A DNA stretch of 64,000 bases from Lactifluus volemus (GCA_022376515.1 WTXI01000016.1:1-64000), one strand, 5' to 3'. Shown: positions 21,701 through 35,420, counted from the first letter of the stretch. The notes: a model not told the origin generated them from the letters alone. Numbers and translations: made by a program.

Positions 21701-23939
21701 AACCCTGGGCCAGTTTGTGCTGCATACGTTGGCGGAGCTCGGCTATCCGAGTAAATTGCTCCTCTGGATTTGGTAAATCTGCTCGGCCTTCCCGTCGCTC
21801 GGCGCCACGTTGTGCTTCAGTTATAGCCTCGCCGTAAGTGACTCCATTAATCGAGCACTTTTGAAACTCCATCACATTTTGGGTTAAAGTTCCTGTTTTG
21901 TCGGAGAAAATATACTCTATCTGACCGAGATCATCAGATAGGTTCCACGTTTTGGGAACGCATGGCGAGTCCAGGGGCTTGTAATACATATCAATATCCT
22001 GGGAGATAAAAAATGCTTGAATGGTCTTGACAATTTCGATGGAGATGTACAAGGAAATAGGGACGATGTTCTGAAACGCAATGAGGCACGACCTACGCCA
22101 CAGGTTAACGAAAGTTATTCAAGAAACATACATACTTACGCAAATGTGACGAAGGCGTCCACCACGCCTGAAGAACTTGGATTCGAATCTGCTTCGAACA
22201 CCGCCGCACTGGTGCCAGCATGAGAGTCGAAAATGCCATTTAGAATCGCGGCAATGGTACACATCAGGATAAGGACGACGAAGTTGACCAGTACATTAAA
22301 GTTAGTTTCCTTCTCAATCTTTGATCGTTTAGAGGGCGTGTCGCCTCCATTGAGCATTATCTTCGTGTTCTTCCCTGTAAAGACTACTAGACCAATGACC
22401 CACGCAGTATTCCGAACTGAGCATCCACGAAGCAACATCTCGTTGATCGTGACTGGTTCACTTTTCGACTCGCCAGAGTTTCGATCTTGAAAGCGTAGCA
22501 CGCCATTATAAAGATATAGGTTGGGGTGTGGAGGTTCTGAGTCTAGGACGAAGGACGAGCGCTCGATATCTTCTTCGGAGAGTATGTGCGACGTGGCGTT
22601 GATAGCTTTGCGTGGTTTAAGATTGGTTTCTCCATCAAGGTTCTTAGTCTCGAGGTAACACAAACCCTCTGAGTCGGACGTGGAAAGAACGATAATGTCG
22701 GCTGGAACCTGTTCGTTGTCGCGAAGAAGGACAATGTCGCCGACTTCGAGCTTCTTCCAAAGAGTACGCTCCCATCGAGCAGAACCCGAGATACGCTTTG
22801 ACCAATTGACAACTCCGGATGATGAGGAAGCGGCGAAAGTGGTCGTTGAAGCATTCCTGACCAGACTCTGGTCTGATGCTAAGGACGGCTGAGAGGGATC
22901 GTTGCTGATGAACGGGGGGTATGAATGTGAGTCGACGCTTTGAATGTCTTCGGGATGCCTTCCCTGGCCATCGCTGTCCATATTCCGGCCACTTGATTCG
23001 GCTTCACTTGCCCGTATGCGAACTCCTGTGCGGTTGAGTATAATCCTCGGGCCTTCACTCGCCTCCCTTTCCCTCAGTTTACGGACACCTTTGGTCACGC
23101 GGCCCGGTGAGTTCACTCCAAGTAGTTTTTCAAGCCAGTTTCGGGGATCCTTTGGTTGGTTTACGTTGCGCCAATTGCCGAGTTTGGTTGCGGCTGACGT
23201 GTTTACCTCCTCGTCTAATGTTGCTCGACGGTAATCTTCTACTGCATCTTTGATAGCAGTCACAGCGAGGATGAACATGAGGGGCAGTGCCGCAGTTTGT
23301 GGCGACACTGCACCAAAGATGGAGAAAACTGAAAGTGGTTGAGTTTTAAGCGTCCTATAGCCGAGCTGAATCAACAAAACACAAACCCTGCAGAACGACA
23401 AGTACCAGGAAATACAGGTTTGCAACCTATGACCATTCAGTTCAAGCAGAGAACAGCATAGCAGAAAGCATACCGTCTGAATTGTTCATAGAGGTTCTTG
23501 GGAACAAATGTCATAATTGTGTACTCTACAATGCCTGAGATGGTGCAATACGGTATCAGAGACCCAACTCACTGGTAGTTTTCACTTTATTTCTTGCATA
23601 ACGTTGTATAGGCTCTCCTTGTCGATCCACCTCTATCGCAGACAACGGCATGTTAACATAGACGTTTCTTCTCCTGCCACTAATCTGAACTGTCGACGCA
23701 TCTGGGGCCGGAGTTTCGTGCTCGGGAGATTTCGTTGATTTGGATCGGAAAAATGTGGAACGTTTGTTTCTAACTGATCGTCTGCGCTCTGCGCGTCGTT
23801 CAGAGGCGATGGACTCGGCTATTGTTGAAGCAGCGGTGCGAACGGTGCGTAGGCGAAGGTCTTGGTCAACATTAGTATCATGGTCATCGGCTTCAAGTTG
23901 GTCAGGGTGTGGATGACGACGTCGTTTAAAGAAGGACAT
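18798..23939 (-). CDS. P4-type ATPase, aminophospholipid flippase (Dnf1/Dnf2-like)
   Basis: A large integral membrane protein moving phospholipids from the outer to the cytosolic leaflet at plasma membrane and endosomes. The start is MSFFKRRRHPHPDQ at 23939. The P4 N-terminal signature TIMTFVPKNLYEQF lies near 23480-23520, the phosphorylation motif SDKTGTLTQN near 21879-21908, and the hinge GDGANDVAMIQEANIGVGLYG near 20465-20530. The last membrane helices run to about 19500, followed by a Ser/Pro-rich cytosolic tail. About ten introns are present. The frame changes by one base near 21531-21545, between VLADKPDPG and PYLLEYKAESPDESALVG, with no intron there; the second exon joint (23428-23474) also fails by one base in my reading. 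Either the sequence has errors or this allele is broken. Confidence 0.9.
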
Positions 23940-25158
23940 CGATTCAAGTGTTGAGTGAGACGGCAAGTACCCACGGTAAGGCTACTAGGTACAGAGAGGA
24001 AGGAGGGTTGTGCAGCGTTGCCTGGACTGTCACGGCGATACCCAGCGGCCAGGGTTAGCGCCGTGCTCGGCGCCGAGCTTGCTAAGCGTGCTTGTTTACG
24101 CTTCTGAAACTTGCAAGACGCACTCCCATCACTTTCTTCTCTATACCCTTACTGTAATGTCCTCTCACGGAATTGCGACAGTCGGACCCCCATGAGGAGC
24201 TAGTACTGTACTAAAACTATGGTCGCGGGGGAGAGTTCTATGCAGAGGTCAGACTCTTTATAAGAGAAGTGTATTTCATCATGCTCTACTCCATTGCAGC
24301 CCGACCCGGCATAGCAACCAGTTCAAGTTCACGTAGATCAGTATACGGCCATGACGGATACTCGGAGCACCACGGAGTTACGATTTTAGTCTGTCTTTTT
24401 TTTGCATTGATGATTGTTACGTCAGTGCTATGCCGGTAATTATAGAGCAAGAGAGTTCTATGACGTTGTTAGCAAGTGGTTGTTAGATGTTTGAAAAAGT
24501 CAGAAAACGGTACTAATAACAAAGATCGTCGGTCTCAGCGTCTTACAAAGACTCGGATATGCGCATTCAGAACGCATACGACACAATTACTAGTATAGGC
24601 AGAACATGAGCTGTATACGAGAACCGTCGGTAGCCTGGCTAGCAAGGCGCTTCAAGTTATCCCAGTCAATCTTGCTGGCGACAAGCCTGACGTCACACTT
24701 CCTTTTGAGTTGAAGCGCTCGCCGCCATCAGCATCCGACTAGGACTCGGAGTCGGCAGTCTTACTGTGGGCTAAGGCAGACCTGACACGTTTCCGTGTCT
24801 CTTACAACAGAATCCCTCCTGATATCATGATCAACTCGAGACTCCCTTACCTTGTCCACTCAAATGTTGGCCTGTACGGGAATTATTTTGTTCATCGCCT
24901 ACGGTCGATCTCGGGCACTTGAACAAAGCGCCAGAGTCTATGACTGTATTAGATTACGTGACGGATACAACCTGCCAGTGAAGACCTGTGACTTCCCTCT
25001 CGCACTAGGTGCAGGTGGCATGCTTACGACAAAGCGGAGGGCACCGCAGATGGGACACATTTGAATCAACACACGAAATGATATCGCAAGCATATGGAGG
25101 CTACGTTATGCCCAGGGGTTCAGGTCGTCCTCTAAGTCATAACGATTCGTTGATACCT
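23940..25158. other. Intergenic region
   Basis: About 1.2 kb between the flippase start and the end of the next minus-strand gene. Small open frames have no recognisable domain; it probably holds the flippase promoter. Confidence 0.5.
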
Positions 25159-27402
25159 TCACTTGCCCATATGGCTGTAACCGTGCAATATCCCCAAAAT
25201 CAGCCCCAGCTTCGGTATTCGCCTCCGTCTCTGTACTCCGATGTAGGCACGAGAAGTGCTTGCCTCCCTCTTACCCCGTTCATTTCCCTCTGCCACCCCC
25301 TCGCGGCCGACACCCCCAACCAATCGTTGATATGCTTGCTCTGTGGCACTTCGTGGTTGGGATTCTCCTTGTTGATGCCCACGTATTACAGTGGGTTCCA
25401 CGGTATTGGGGTCCCCCAAAACGAGATCAATCGCGTCAGGTCGCGACACAGGGTTGAAGGGGCTTGTCTCTGCGGATAATGAGTGAGGGGATACACCTGG
25501 GACGGCGGGCGATGGCACTATTTTCGACCCAGATCGTGGTGCAGAAGCGTTTGTCCAACGTGGTTGCAGGTCAGAAACCTCGCCAGCCGGTCGGTGACAT
25601 GCTCCGGATGAATGACTGAGACGGATGTTGAAGGAGTATGCGATCTATCCTGCTGTAATCTCGATACGCTGCCGGTGACGGATCCATATGAGGTGACGAC
25701 ATAGGCCCGACGGCCTTCATGGTTAGAAAACCACGCGCTACGTTCGTCGCTGAGAATCCGCTCCTCTTCTTCCCACATTTCCGCACGCGCAAGCTCGGAG
25801 CTAGCGTCAATACATGGATAGTTGTAGTCCCCAAAAAGGTACTTCCGGCTGCCTAAAAACAGATCTTCGTCATCGGAATCAAGATCGCCGAATGGCAGAT
25901 CAAAACCGATGGCAACTGGTGCAGGGAGACTTGGGCTTCGAAACGTGCTCTGCTTCTTCGACAAGGAGGGGCGTAGAAACACCGCCTTCGACCGATCGGT
26001 CCAAGTGACTTGGACTTGCAGGTTGAGGTAACCAATACTTTGTTTGTCCTCCGCGAGAGTAGCGAAGTCCCGCGCGAATACGACGCTCGCGACCAAGACC
26101 CTGATGCATGTGTCCTTCACTAGGCTCGAATTCGCGATAATCCATGCCCTGGCCATTCAACGTGGCACGGGCATCCCAGAGAACATCTTTGAAACCGAAC
26201 GCATCCCGGAAAGCGTAACGCACGGGCATACGTCCAACATATGCCAATTTCTTGTCTATATAGTCCCGATGAGAGAATGCCACTAGATGCGCAATAGCGA
26301 AAATTGGCATCTCGAGACAGATTAATGAGTCGGTGAGACCGAGCGATATGTGCTCTTTGTCTGTGTATGGGCCCAGCTGCTTGATTGCGCCAACAGAAGC
26401 CAGAAGAGATACTCCAGTGGCTTGCCAGAATGAAAAGAATAATATTCCTTTCACACAAAGGAACTTGGGCATAGGGCTGTGTGCGTAACTATGAGGACGA
26501 TCACAATATACAGGATCTGGCACCGACCGAAATGGGTTGAGGTCTTCACTGATGGACAACCAAAACATGGCCAAGCAGTACAAGCTCAAACAGATACTAG
26601 CGTTGTACACGATGCTGACATAAAGGTACCCAGAGTCTGCACGGAATTCGCCTTCATTATACCTTCCTGACGCTTTCAGTACAAGTGAAGTGATCGCCAG
26701 CAATGGCTTGATCTGAACATATTCTCGAAGACCTTCAGACCCGCCACTTCAGTAGAGGAAATATGACACATACGAAGGATTCCTCGTTTTAAGAATAAGA
26801 ATGTGTAAGGGTCGCTGACATCTAGCTCGCGTTGGAACATATTCATCGGGAAAGGGGGAACTTTGGCTTGGCGGCCTTGCACAAGGATGAGTAGTGAGCG
26901 CTCGCCGCCAAGATATCCAAGCAATAGTTGGAAAAAGCAATAAATTACGAACGCCTGAGAAAGCGATTGTCATACGGTGGTAGTAGAAATCAGTGTGACG
27001 TACCTCATAGATATCCCGGATAGCATCAATTACGAAAGCAGCCTCCAGTGAAAAAAGGGATATCAGAGAAGATACCGCGTATATTGGACCATTAACATGA
27101 TACGAACGACCATCCTGGTAGAAGGCAAACATTGAGTAACGTTTATGGTCAGTTGAGAGATCAGAGGGCCACAACCCCACCGGGATCCATTTTACGTACT
27201 TATCGACTTACCGTTGTAACATTGGCCGGCGATAGTTCTTCAAATGCATGAATATCGAAGTGGCAGACACTGCGGTAGAAACGGCGGTAGCAAATACAGT
27301 GACACTCAATATAGCAGGGTGAAGGGCAGAGCCCGATCCGCTGCCAATCTTGTCGTCGTGTGCCGAAGACATAGGGTTTCCAGAGACAGGCATAACTGCC
27401 AT
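25159..27402 (-). CDS. TMEM184 / organic solute transporter alpha-like (LAZ1-type) membrane protein
   Basis: The protein starts MAVMPVSGNPMSSAHDD, has seven predicted membrane segments, and carries conserved blocks of the family: LISLFSLEAAF with IRDIYE, LLLGYLGGERSLLI, DVSDPYTFLFLKRGIL, and after the core FGFKDVLWDA. A hydrophilic tail follows with LPFGDLDSDDEDLF, RKYLFGDYNYPC and RPDAIDLVLGDP, which is typical of the fungal branch. The cellular role is not well defined; plant LAZ1 and human TMEM184 relate to vacuolar/endosomal membranes. The frame shifts at least three times without plausible introns: near 27090 (MVVRIMLM versus PIYAVSS), near 25905-25930, and near 25555-25575. Each is a one-base event. 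Confidence 0.8.
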
Positions 27403-28736
27403 TAAGAATATTGTCAACTGCTTCGGAGTTGGTATTACTGGTCAGTGCGGTCAGCCCCCTGGAAACCGCACGTCCGCAGTCACCCAGCCGGGCCGTTAAC
27501 TGCAAGATGACCCGTGGACTCCGCTACAGCAGTAGCTTGTACAGTGCTTAAAATCAATGAATCATGACGGTTGTACCCTGTGTCAGCCTTAGTGGGTCTC
27601 GTCAAGTCGTGTCATTAAGACGTTTCCATTTCAGCACCGCTCACCTGCATCATAAAAATACCCGCTCTTCGTTCACTTGTGCCCTCTCGATCAGGAGTGG
27701 ACCCTCCGCACCGGTTAGTATCCATTTTTTCATCCCCAGTTGCTGTCTTCACCACGTAGGCAGGACGCACCACCGATATCCTTGTAACAACACTACCGAC
27801 CTTTTTTACCAATGGGCTTACTTCACGAAGCGACGTTTCACCGTCTTCGTTGCCAGAAGCTCATCTCACCGGAGCGAATTCAAGCGCAGACCGAGTCGAT
27901 TCTACTTATCAAGCAGTTCCTTTGTACAGCCCTTCCATTCGCCTTGAGTACACACACCCAATGGCTGTCCCCGCTCCACTACCTCAAAGCTTCCACGTTG
28001 AAGGTTGTTTTTCAAGCTTCTATTTTCTCGTCCTGATAGATGATTGACCACGCGCGACATTAGGGCTACCACTGTATCTTGCGTCGGCAATGTTCGTGCG
28101 ACATACGCTCAATGCATTATATGCCGACCTAGGCGTTGAGTTATGTACGCTCAGGCGTTGGTCGCCTTCTCGCGTCCCCTCACAATTCCACCCTCGCGAA
28201 CTGAGCATATCTCTTGGTCTTCTTGTTTTTGGGCGAGCCCGCGTGACGGGCCAGCTAGCTGAATGGCAGGTGTACGTATATACTTTTCTTGTCCAATGTC
28301 GTTCCGTGCTCAACTTTGATCAGCAACTCCACGTACACCTTTGAACCCAAAAATGGCCTCATCAGTCGCCATATTATCGATTCGATCCTCCCCGCACCTC
28401 ACGATGCTGCTCTTGATCTCTTACGTAGAGCACTTGACACAGCCAGTACTGGCCTGATGATATCCAGTACTTGTCAACTTGGAGAGCCCACCACTAGCAG
28501 ATGCCTCGTCTAGTATGGCCTTCATCTTAAAGCCGGTTTGCGACACCTCACATACAAAAATGTAACATAACTCTCATGAGATCAACCTAGAAACACTATA
28601 AGGAGATTGTGTCTAAAAGCCAGCGAGGACCGGTATGCTAGGGTCTAAATATATGAGAGGGAATTTAATTGGAGTCTCAGCCATGGAAAAGAATTGAAGG
28701 GGTATAACGTGTCGTTTCGGTCCTTGACAGTAAAAT
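27403..28736. other. Intergenic region
   Basis: About 1.3 kb with no recognisable gene or repeat. Confidence 0.45.
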
Positions 28737-29315
28737 TTAATCACACCATGGGAGGGGCACAGTAACTTTCGAGGCAACGCAAAGTACCTGTACAGCGTAA
28801 GACCAAAAAAAGCTTTGATTATCCAACAGACACCTACTTCACCGATGTACATATTGGTACAAGCCTTATTCAGCTGCTGGTTGTTCTCGTGGAATACTTT
28901 ACGTTTGATGTGGTACATGGAGGTTACGATATCACAGTCTTCACCGGCCTTGACGACATGAGTAGTGGTGCAGTCTTCGTCATGTGTCCCCAAGCACAAA
29001 TGTTGACCCGGAATCAGATTTGTGCAGCCTTATCAATGTCGGGGTTGAGAAGGAAGAGTTGATAGCTATGGATGGGTTAACAGACATCGGAGATGAACAC
29101 CAGCTGCATACGCACGTGGGAACATTTTGGGCTGCAGATATTTTGTCGCAGAAATCACCCGGCTGAACGATGTATGTGCGGGTACACTGCGAATCGGACA
29201 TAGCCAGGGCTTTCCCCACTTAGAATCATGGGAACGTATCTAGGGGGCAGTCTAATGGCTTACCGGGAACAATGGAAGAAAAAACGAACAGGGAAATGAA
29301 GGAGGAAATATGCAT
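28737..29315 (-). CDS. Small secreted LysM-domain protein
   Basis: The start MHISSFISLFVFSSIVP gives a hydrophobic signal peptide, spliced to VGKALAMSDSQ. The first LysM reads CTRTYIVQPGDFCDKISAAQNVP and the second DCTTTHVVKAGEDCDIVTSM, with NKACTNMYIGE and, after an intron, VLCVASKVTV and the stop (28737-28739). Such proteins bind chitin or related glycans in the wall or outside the cell, and some shield hyphae from plant chitin receptors. The exon joint after AQNVP (29085-29125) cannot be resolved cleanly, so the gene may be damaged in the first LysM. Confidence 0.65.
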
Positions 29316-29591
29316 CTCTACAAATGAGGGGGTCCGAAGGAAGTTGACAGGGCAAACGAGTGTGGGTCAAAGGAATGGCTAGCCTCGGCCGTACGGGGGA
29401 ATGACAAGTGTTAAAGGTGATGGGTTACCCCTACCGACTCGATGTTGAGATATTTGTAGTCCGAAAATCAGCCATCCGAAGTGGCCGTCACCTTGACAAC
29501 TTCAGATAATTCGCCCGCGGCATTAGTCGGCTACAGGAGTACTAATTGCATCTGATAATGTCGTGACAAATATAGGTAACTTAGTAAACAT

Positions 29592-32500
29592 TCATGAACC
29601 CATAGGGAACGCGCCCGGGACTGACTGTCGTCGACGCTCTGGATGGTGGAAGTAGGTTCCATATCGCGTTGTCGACGACCCACCAACGTTCTCTATGGCC
29701 GAACTACCAGTCGCCCCTTCACCGTCTTCAGAGACAGCCGAATCCGGCAATACTTGAGAGCGTCCTGAAACATCCCCGCTCCCATAGTCGTCATCTGAAT
29801 CACTCTCCACCCCTTCAAGCCAGATCCCATCCTCTGGTAATATTATGACACCAGAACCGAAGTCGTAGCTTAACCTGTGGTTGACTGTGTGGTGTGCTTG
29901 GGATGGGCTTGACGGACCAGCTATCGACTCCTGCCATGGATTGTTAGTCATATCTCTGCTTAATTCTCCCGAACCTTCCATGGTATTTTGTCCATTGGTT
30001 GGAGTACTTCTCGAAACTCCCCCGCCCCTTCGAACAACACTGTATCGTTTACGTAAGGATAGGACAACTGCTTGATCGGCCTTCCACCCAGGACGATTTG
30101 TGTTGTAAGTATTGACCAACGTTTCACCTTTTTTGAGAGGAAGCCATGGCTGAGGTAGTAAACCAGTCAACGCGGGGTGTCCGTAGCGTTTCTTTCCCGT
30201 GCTAGGAACGATTAGTTGTCATGAACCACACGTAAGTTTCACGCGTACTTGAGCACGCCGTTATACCAGTTCGCCATCGGTGGTTGCGACTGCACAAAAG
30301 GGCATTTGTCAATTTGTCTCACCCGCAAAGAATGAAACGTACGTAATCTGTATGATCATCCTCCGGGGCTACGTAGAATACGTCGTCATTTTGGGCATAT
30401 CTACGTCTGCTAAGATTACTAGGGACCAATCAGCGGAGGCGATCCGCATGTGAAGGAATGGAAGGACCTTTGGGACCAAGTCACTGGATGCCCCGCTCGC
30501 AAGCGTACGACGTCTTCCGTCTCTTCTCCGCGCTGTACCTCGAACGCCGCACTCAAGTTGACGTATTTGCTGAGGCCATGAAATGAACTGCTGATGTACA
30601 CCGACCAGGCCACCGTGAACACGATCAGAGGTGCAACAAGAGACGAGAGCACGAAAGATCCCTTCAAAACAAAATTTCCAGACATGAATACGAGGAAGAC
30701 GACAACGCCCCATATGAGACGTGTGAAGGTGAGGGGCCAAGCTTGCCCTTGGGACTCGTAGGGTTTATAGAACACTGCATCAATAATCAATGTAGCGGAC
30801 TAATAAGGGGTTGGCTGTGTGTTTACTTACCAAAAAGAAGTTTGTATTTGTATACGAGATACGCGACACCAAAGTAAATGGCGCCAAATATCAAGATGAG
30901 TGGTTGAGCAATGCTATACAGGAGAGTAATCACAAATATCAGGATGGCTTGGGGATATACACTGCCGTAGTTGATCACGGGGGGCGCGTTCAGTTCGGCA
31001 AAGTCTATCCGATAAGTTTAGGTCACAACGAGGTCCCTATACAAATGGACGATGCACTTACCTCTTGGGGTCCGGGTTATCAGCAGGCGAAAAAATAATC
31101 GAGGGATGATGATGCCCAAGTTAAGAAGTTGCAGCGGCATGATACCAAGCCCTAAAACGACTTTTAACTTCCCATCGAAATACAAGGCACAGGTAACCCA
31201 CCTTGTAGTATGACATAAGAGAGGAAAAAATGTCTATTAATACGTGAATATCAGCGCTCAACTGATATCGGAGAAACTTTAGACCTTGCACGCCCCATTT
31301 GGAGAGCTTGGGCAAGCTTCTCAGGGATTTTTGCCGGTGAGTTGGCGAGGTCCCGCACAAGTTGCCAATACGTGCTTGCAAGCAGGAAGATAAACACGAC
31401 ATTAACGAGCAAGAACAGGAAGTATCTGCAAATCATAAGATCGCCCCGGTCGATAAGGAGTGGATTTTCAAGCGCACTTTTTCATGAGGGAATACTCGAC
31501 CAAACTCCGGGCGGAAAATCCCTGTACATAAGAGAGAGCTGGGTCAAGTCAACGAGGCGGGCCTATGTCGCAAGGAAAGCACCAAACCTTCCAGCACAAA
31601 TGGCAAGAGCGCATTGACCGTAGTCATTGCTACAGACGGCAACGAGTTCTGCACAAGGGCACGAATCTTCTCATTACTATCGATAAGACGGCCTAGCCAA
31701 GGCATGGTCTTCTTGATCTCTTTATAGCTAAGTAAGCTCGCCAGGCCGGTGATTGGTATGACCCAAAAGAAGAAGAGGAGTATGAGCGAGGCTAGAACTA
31801 TCACGTCACGCAAGCGACGTGAACGGGTTGAATGACCCATATTTGCCCACACAATGTCACGAGGCTCCGGAGCGAGCCGGGTCTCCAGCTGAAACGGCGT
31901 AGATGCATGCACGGTCTGGGAGGCAATTTGCTACATCCACGGTCAGCGGCAAAGCGGAAAAAATGACATGAAATCACGAACTGCACTAGTCATTTTTTCA
32001 AACGTAATGAATCCTACATCCACAGGTTTGAACCTTCCCGTGCGACGATGACGTTTGACGGCTTCATCCGCCTCCAAAAATCGCTTTTCGAGGTGCTCGA
32101 TGGCGTCTACACGTCCAGAAAACCATCCGGGACGTAATGTCGGTCGCTGATGATGGGGAACTACAAGGCGATTGGGACCTTGCGCCTCGGTTGATGCCAG
32201 ATCTCCATCCCCAATTATCGCGTGGTCTGAGGGATCATATGCTTCTACGGTACTCGGATTGCCGACATATTGAACCCAAGCAGCCTCCAGTCTGAGCAGT
32301 GCGCGCGTTCGTTCTTCAATGAGGCGTTCCAGGGAGCTCAGTTCGCGACAAATGCTGACGCTCTCGACACTCAATTTCATGTTCTCGAAGTGTTCGGCGA
32401 GTGCCCTCTCGGAACGCAGATGAGGCGGAAGACCAGTCACCATGACTGTGCGCGCAGCGATAGAATGCACGAGCTCTAGCGAGAAAAGTTGTCGGGTCTT

Positions 32501-33298
32501 TATGAATCGCTTGTAGTTCAGGAAGATGAAGCGCAGGGAAAGGAGAGTAAACAAGTATGTGAAAATGAGGTGGAGAGAGAGATATGAGTTGACATCGGAT
32601 ATCAAGTCAAACCAATCTGTTTCTTTGCGCGGTAATTTGCCTTGAGGTTGGAGCGTACGCCAATCCGGGTCATCGTCATCTTCATCTCCGATACCAATGT
32701 TATTCTTTGAAAGAGTTAACGAGTACTTTCTTGGGCAGCAATATACATACCTTGAGGTTAACGGGCATTAAGATCGCAACAGCAAAGACCGAGCATAACG
32801 AGAAAAGATAGAATGACATCTTGAAAAAATTCAAGAGCTAGACAAAGTCAGATAATGTACGTCACACGACCCGACTTAACGTGACATACTACAGCAGCGT
32901 CGAGACCAACGATCTGAAGCACAGTGTACTCGGATGTTCTCAAGGTAGGAAGAATCCAACCAAAGAAAGCACTATGTGCGTGTGCCTCATGCGGGGAAAA
33001 CCCTGTGGTGTGGTCAGGGTAAAATCATTTGCATGATTACGGGAGGGCAAGTACCCTTCAGTTTAGTCCTAGGCGCAAAAAGGAGAGGCCATCTCTTCCG
33101 AGAGTAAGAGAAGACGAGGAAGGCGACCAGGCCGATAGACGATGAAATCATTATCTGCGTTGACAGCCAGGGGCCTTCATACTTTACTAAAGAAGAAAAG
33201 AATGAATCAAAATGATAGAGATAGATAGACCAAAAAGACGGACGGGTGGGAGGGGAACCAGGTGGTGGTCCGGTTGTTTCATTATATGCAAATGCCAT
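29592..33298 (-). CDS. CSC1/OSCA/TMEM63-type osmosensitive cation channel (RSN1-like)
   Basis: Start MAFAYNETTGPPPG. The first membrane helix (LSTQIMISSSIGLVAFLVFSY) is followed by the N-terminal extracellular and helical region. The family's cytosolic RNA-recognition-like domain follows, with MVTGLPPHLRS, CRELSSLERLIEER and VGFITFEKMTSA. Then come the pore-region helices (ILLFFFWVIPITGLASLL, TTVNALLPFVLEG). The tail carries EVQRGEETEDVVRLRAGHPV, and further on GLLPQPWLPLKKGETLVN, which I recall at the C-terminus of basidiomycete members. About eleven introns are present. The family forms stress-gated, calcium-permeable channels of the plasma membrane. Its start lies 128 bp from the divergent gene at 33427. 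Confidence 0.85.
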
Positions 33299-33426
33299 GG
33301 TGGGATCGACGGGGAAAACGGTGAATCGAATGCAGTCGCGGCCACGGAAGGCATTTGACACGCGCCGTCTGCCGCCAATATAAGTAACGCGGCCCGTAGC
33401 CGAAGAACATCACACGCACCGTGACA

Positions 33427-34467
33427 ATGGTCAGTTAACGCAAGTCCCAATCATACGTGTCTTTGACAACCTGTTCCAATATCCCAGAACACAGATTTTC
33501 TCACAGATACATCAGCACCCCGATACGCTTATGAATCTGATGATGAAGATCAGTTCAACCCCCTCTCCGGAGGCTCATTACCGAGGACTGCACGTGTCTC
33601 CATTCAAGGCCATTCCCGTCCAGAAAAAACTGCGGGAACTGTCATCATTGCATCTGGGGAGGCTGGAAAGGCCTGGGCCCAGGGTGCACAACTCGATGAG
33701 CAGCGTGCATCAATTGTTGTAGATAACTCTGTGGTACGTCGTCTATCCTTCCTGGCACTTGTCATCTAGGTTGTAATAGTGACGTACATAGATTGGCTTC
33801 GTTTATTTTCCTCCCTGGTCAGACGCGACGATTATAGTATCCGAGACGTTGGAGACTCTACCTACATGGGCGATGCATCCATACGCCGAGGCTGTCATCA
33901 GCTTCTACAAGCCCACTCGGTAAGTTATGTTCTTTCCCGCCCTTTAGCGAGGCTAATGTCAGCTGGAGGCTTTTGCTTCTGGATGTGTATCCGACACCTC
34001 TATATATTAGTACCGAGCGACTCGAGGTTCACTATGCTCCCGTGCGCTACTTACGAACGAGTGGAACGACAGCACCTGTAAGCTCGTGGTATGTTATGTC
34101 AATGTTTCTGATCGTCCCGCATCAGGATCCCACTTTCATGCCGTTTTCACCCCCCAACCTCATCCAAGCGACCTGTGCGGCTTTTGCATCTATCGCAATG
34201 CTCTCAGCCACGGAAATTATACTCCTTTTCTTACCTTCACGCCACATGCCTATCCCTCAAGGAAATGACATCTCATTGTCCCCATACACCTCCGGGGACA
34301 TGAATAACTCTATCTGGTCGGGAACTATAATGCGACGGGTGCACATGTGTTTGACACAAGACTCTGCAACAAATGACCCTGCGCCTTGGCAGGGAGGGTC
34401 GGTTTTCTTGAAGCAGTCAGAGATCAAGCGACGTGGTGATATCGGTGACGGGGGGATGTACATATAA
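33427..34467 (+). CDS. Conserved fungal protein, possibly proteasome assembly chaperone 1 (PSMG1/Pba1-like)
   Basis: The first exon is only the ATG (33427-33429). The second exon (33488-33733) reads NTDFLTDTSAPRYAYESDDE and goes on with TVIIASGEAGKAWAQGAQL. The third begins IGFVYFPPWSDATIIVSE, followed by WAMHPYAEAV, LLLDVYPTPLYI and, after another intron, FSPPNLIQATCAAF. The order and these blocks match what I recall of the basidiomycete proteins annotated as proteasome assembly chaperone 1, but the family is divergent and the assignment is tentative. No membrane helix or signal peptide is seen. Confidence 0.5.
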
Positions 34468-34624
34468 ATTCTTACCAATTAACTTGGTTTATGCTGTACT
34501 GTGTACTGTAAATTTAGGTTTAGCAACGAACTAGATCAGCTGACCTGAACTGAAGGTCATCACAAACTGTCCATTTGTGGCAACCTTTCTTTAACTTACT
34601 CCCCTCGTTACGTCTCAAACAGCC

Positions 34625-35306
34625 ATGGTAAGTGCCTACGATGCCTATATCTCTGGCATCAACTTACGCCATCCCGGAAGAGTGACAACGCAGGTCGGGT
34701 CGGGTCCAGCCTATGCTTTGTTAGCACAACGCTCATACCTCATAGAGTATAAGGAGGCTTTTGCCCTCTTTGACAAGAAGGGTACTGGAGCTGTACCCCG
34801 TGAAACAATCGGAGATCTTTTACGTGCACTAGGACAGAACCCCACTCAGGCTGAGGTCGCTGATATTGTAGCAAGCGCCCCGAGAGATGGTGAGTATGTC
34901 CCAGCTCATTGCTCCCATCTCACTTTCTTTCCTTGTAGTCGACTACAAAACGTTCTTAAACATATTGAATCGACCGGACGGCTTTAAACCCGCGGGAACC
35001 CCCGGTACTTGTTCAGAAACATGACATTAGAGACACTCACCAAGTCGCCTTACATAGAGGAGTTCATTCGTGGTTTTCAAGTTTTTGACAAGGAGGGAAA
35101 TGGTTTCATTGGCGCAGGTGAGCTGCGGTATGTGTTGACTCAGCTCGGGGAGAAAATGTCCGATGAGGAAGTGGATGAACTTCTGAAAGGGGTGCAGATT
35201 GGCGCGTGCGTTTCTTCTTTCTATATCACTGGAAAATGACTAAACTTGCAGCAGGGATGGTAACGTGAACTATGAGTCATTTGTACGCACAATCCTCAGC
35301 CAGTGA
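34625..35306 (+). CDS. Myosin essential light chain, Cdc4-type EF-hand protein
   Basis: After a short N-terminus the protein reads [94 protein letters not shown] and [12 protein letters not shown]. This matches fission yeast Cdc4 closely along its length (about 145 residues). It binds IQ motifs of class II and V myosins and is needed for the contractile ring at septation. The first exon is unclear: GTAAGT follows the ATG directly, so the first exon may be a micro-exon and the 44 residues read through at 34628-34760 are probably intronic. Confidence 0.85.
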
Positions 35307-35420
35307 TTGACACCTTGTGGTGTCTGCTTTTGAATAGCGACATACCCATATTATCATGAATATCAGTAAAGACTTGTACTTTGACTTTGCCTCCGACGAG
35401 ACATCTCGAAACAAACACCA

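Noticed and set aside
25009..25479. 156-codon plus-strand ORF
   Set aside because: It is antisense to the conserved C-terminus of the TMEM184-like protein and has no domain.
30369..30740. Separate gene behind the CSC1-like channel
   Set aside because: The frames are joined by short introns to the channel's C-terminal tail (RGEETEDVVRLRAGHPV to LPQPWLPLKKG).
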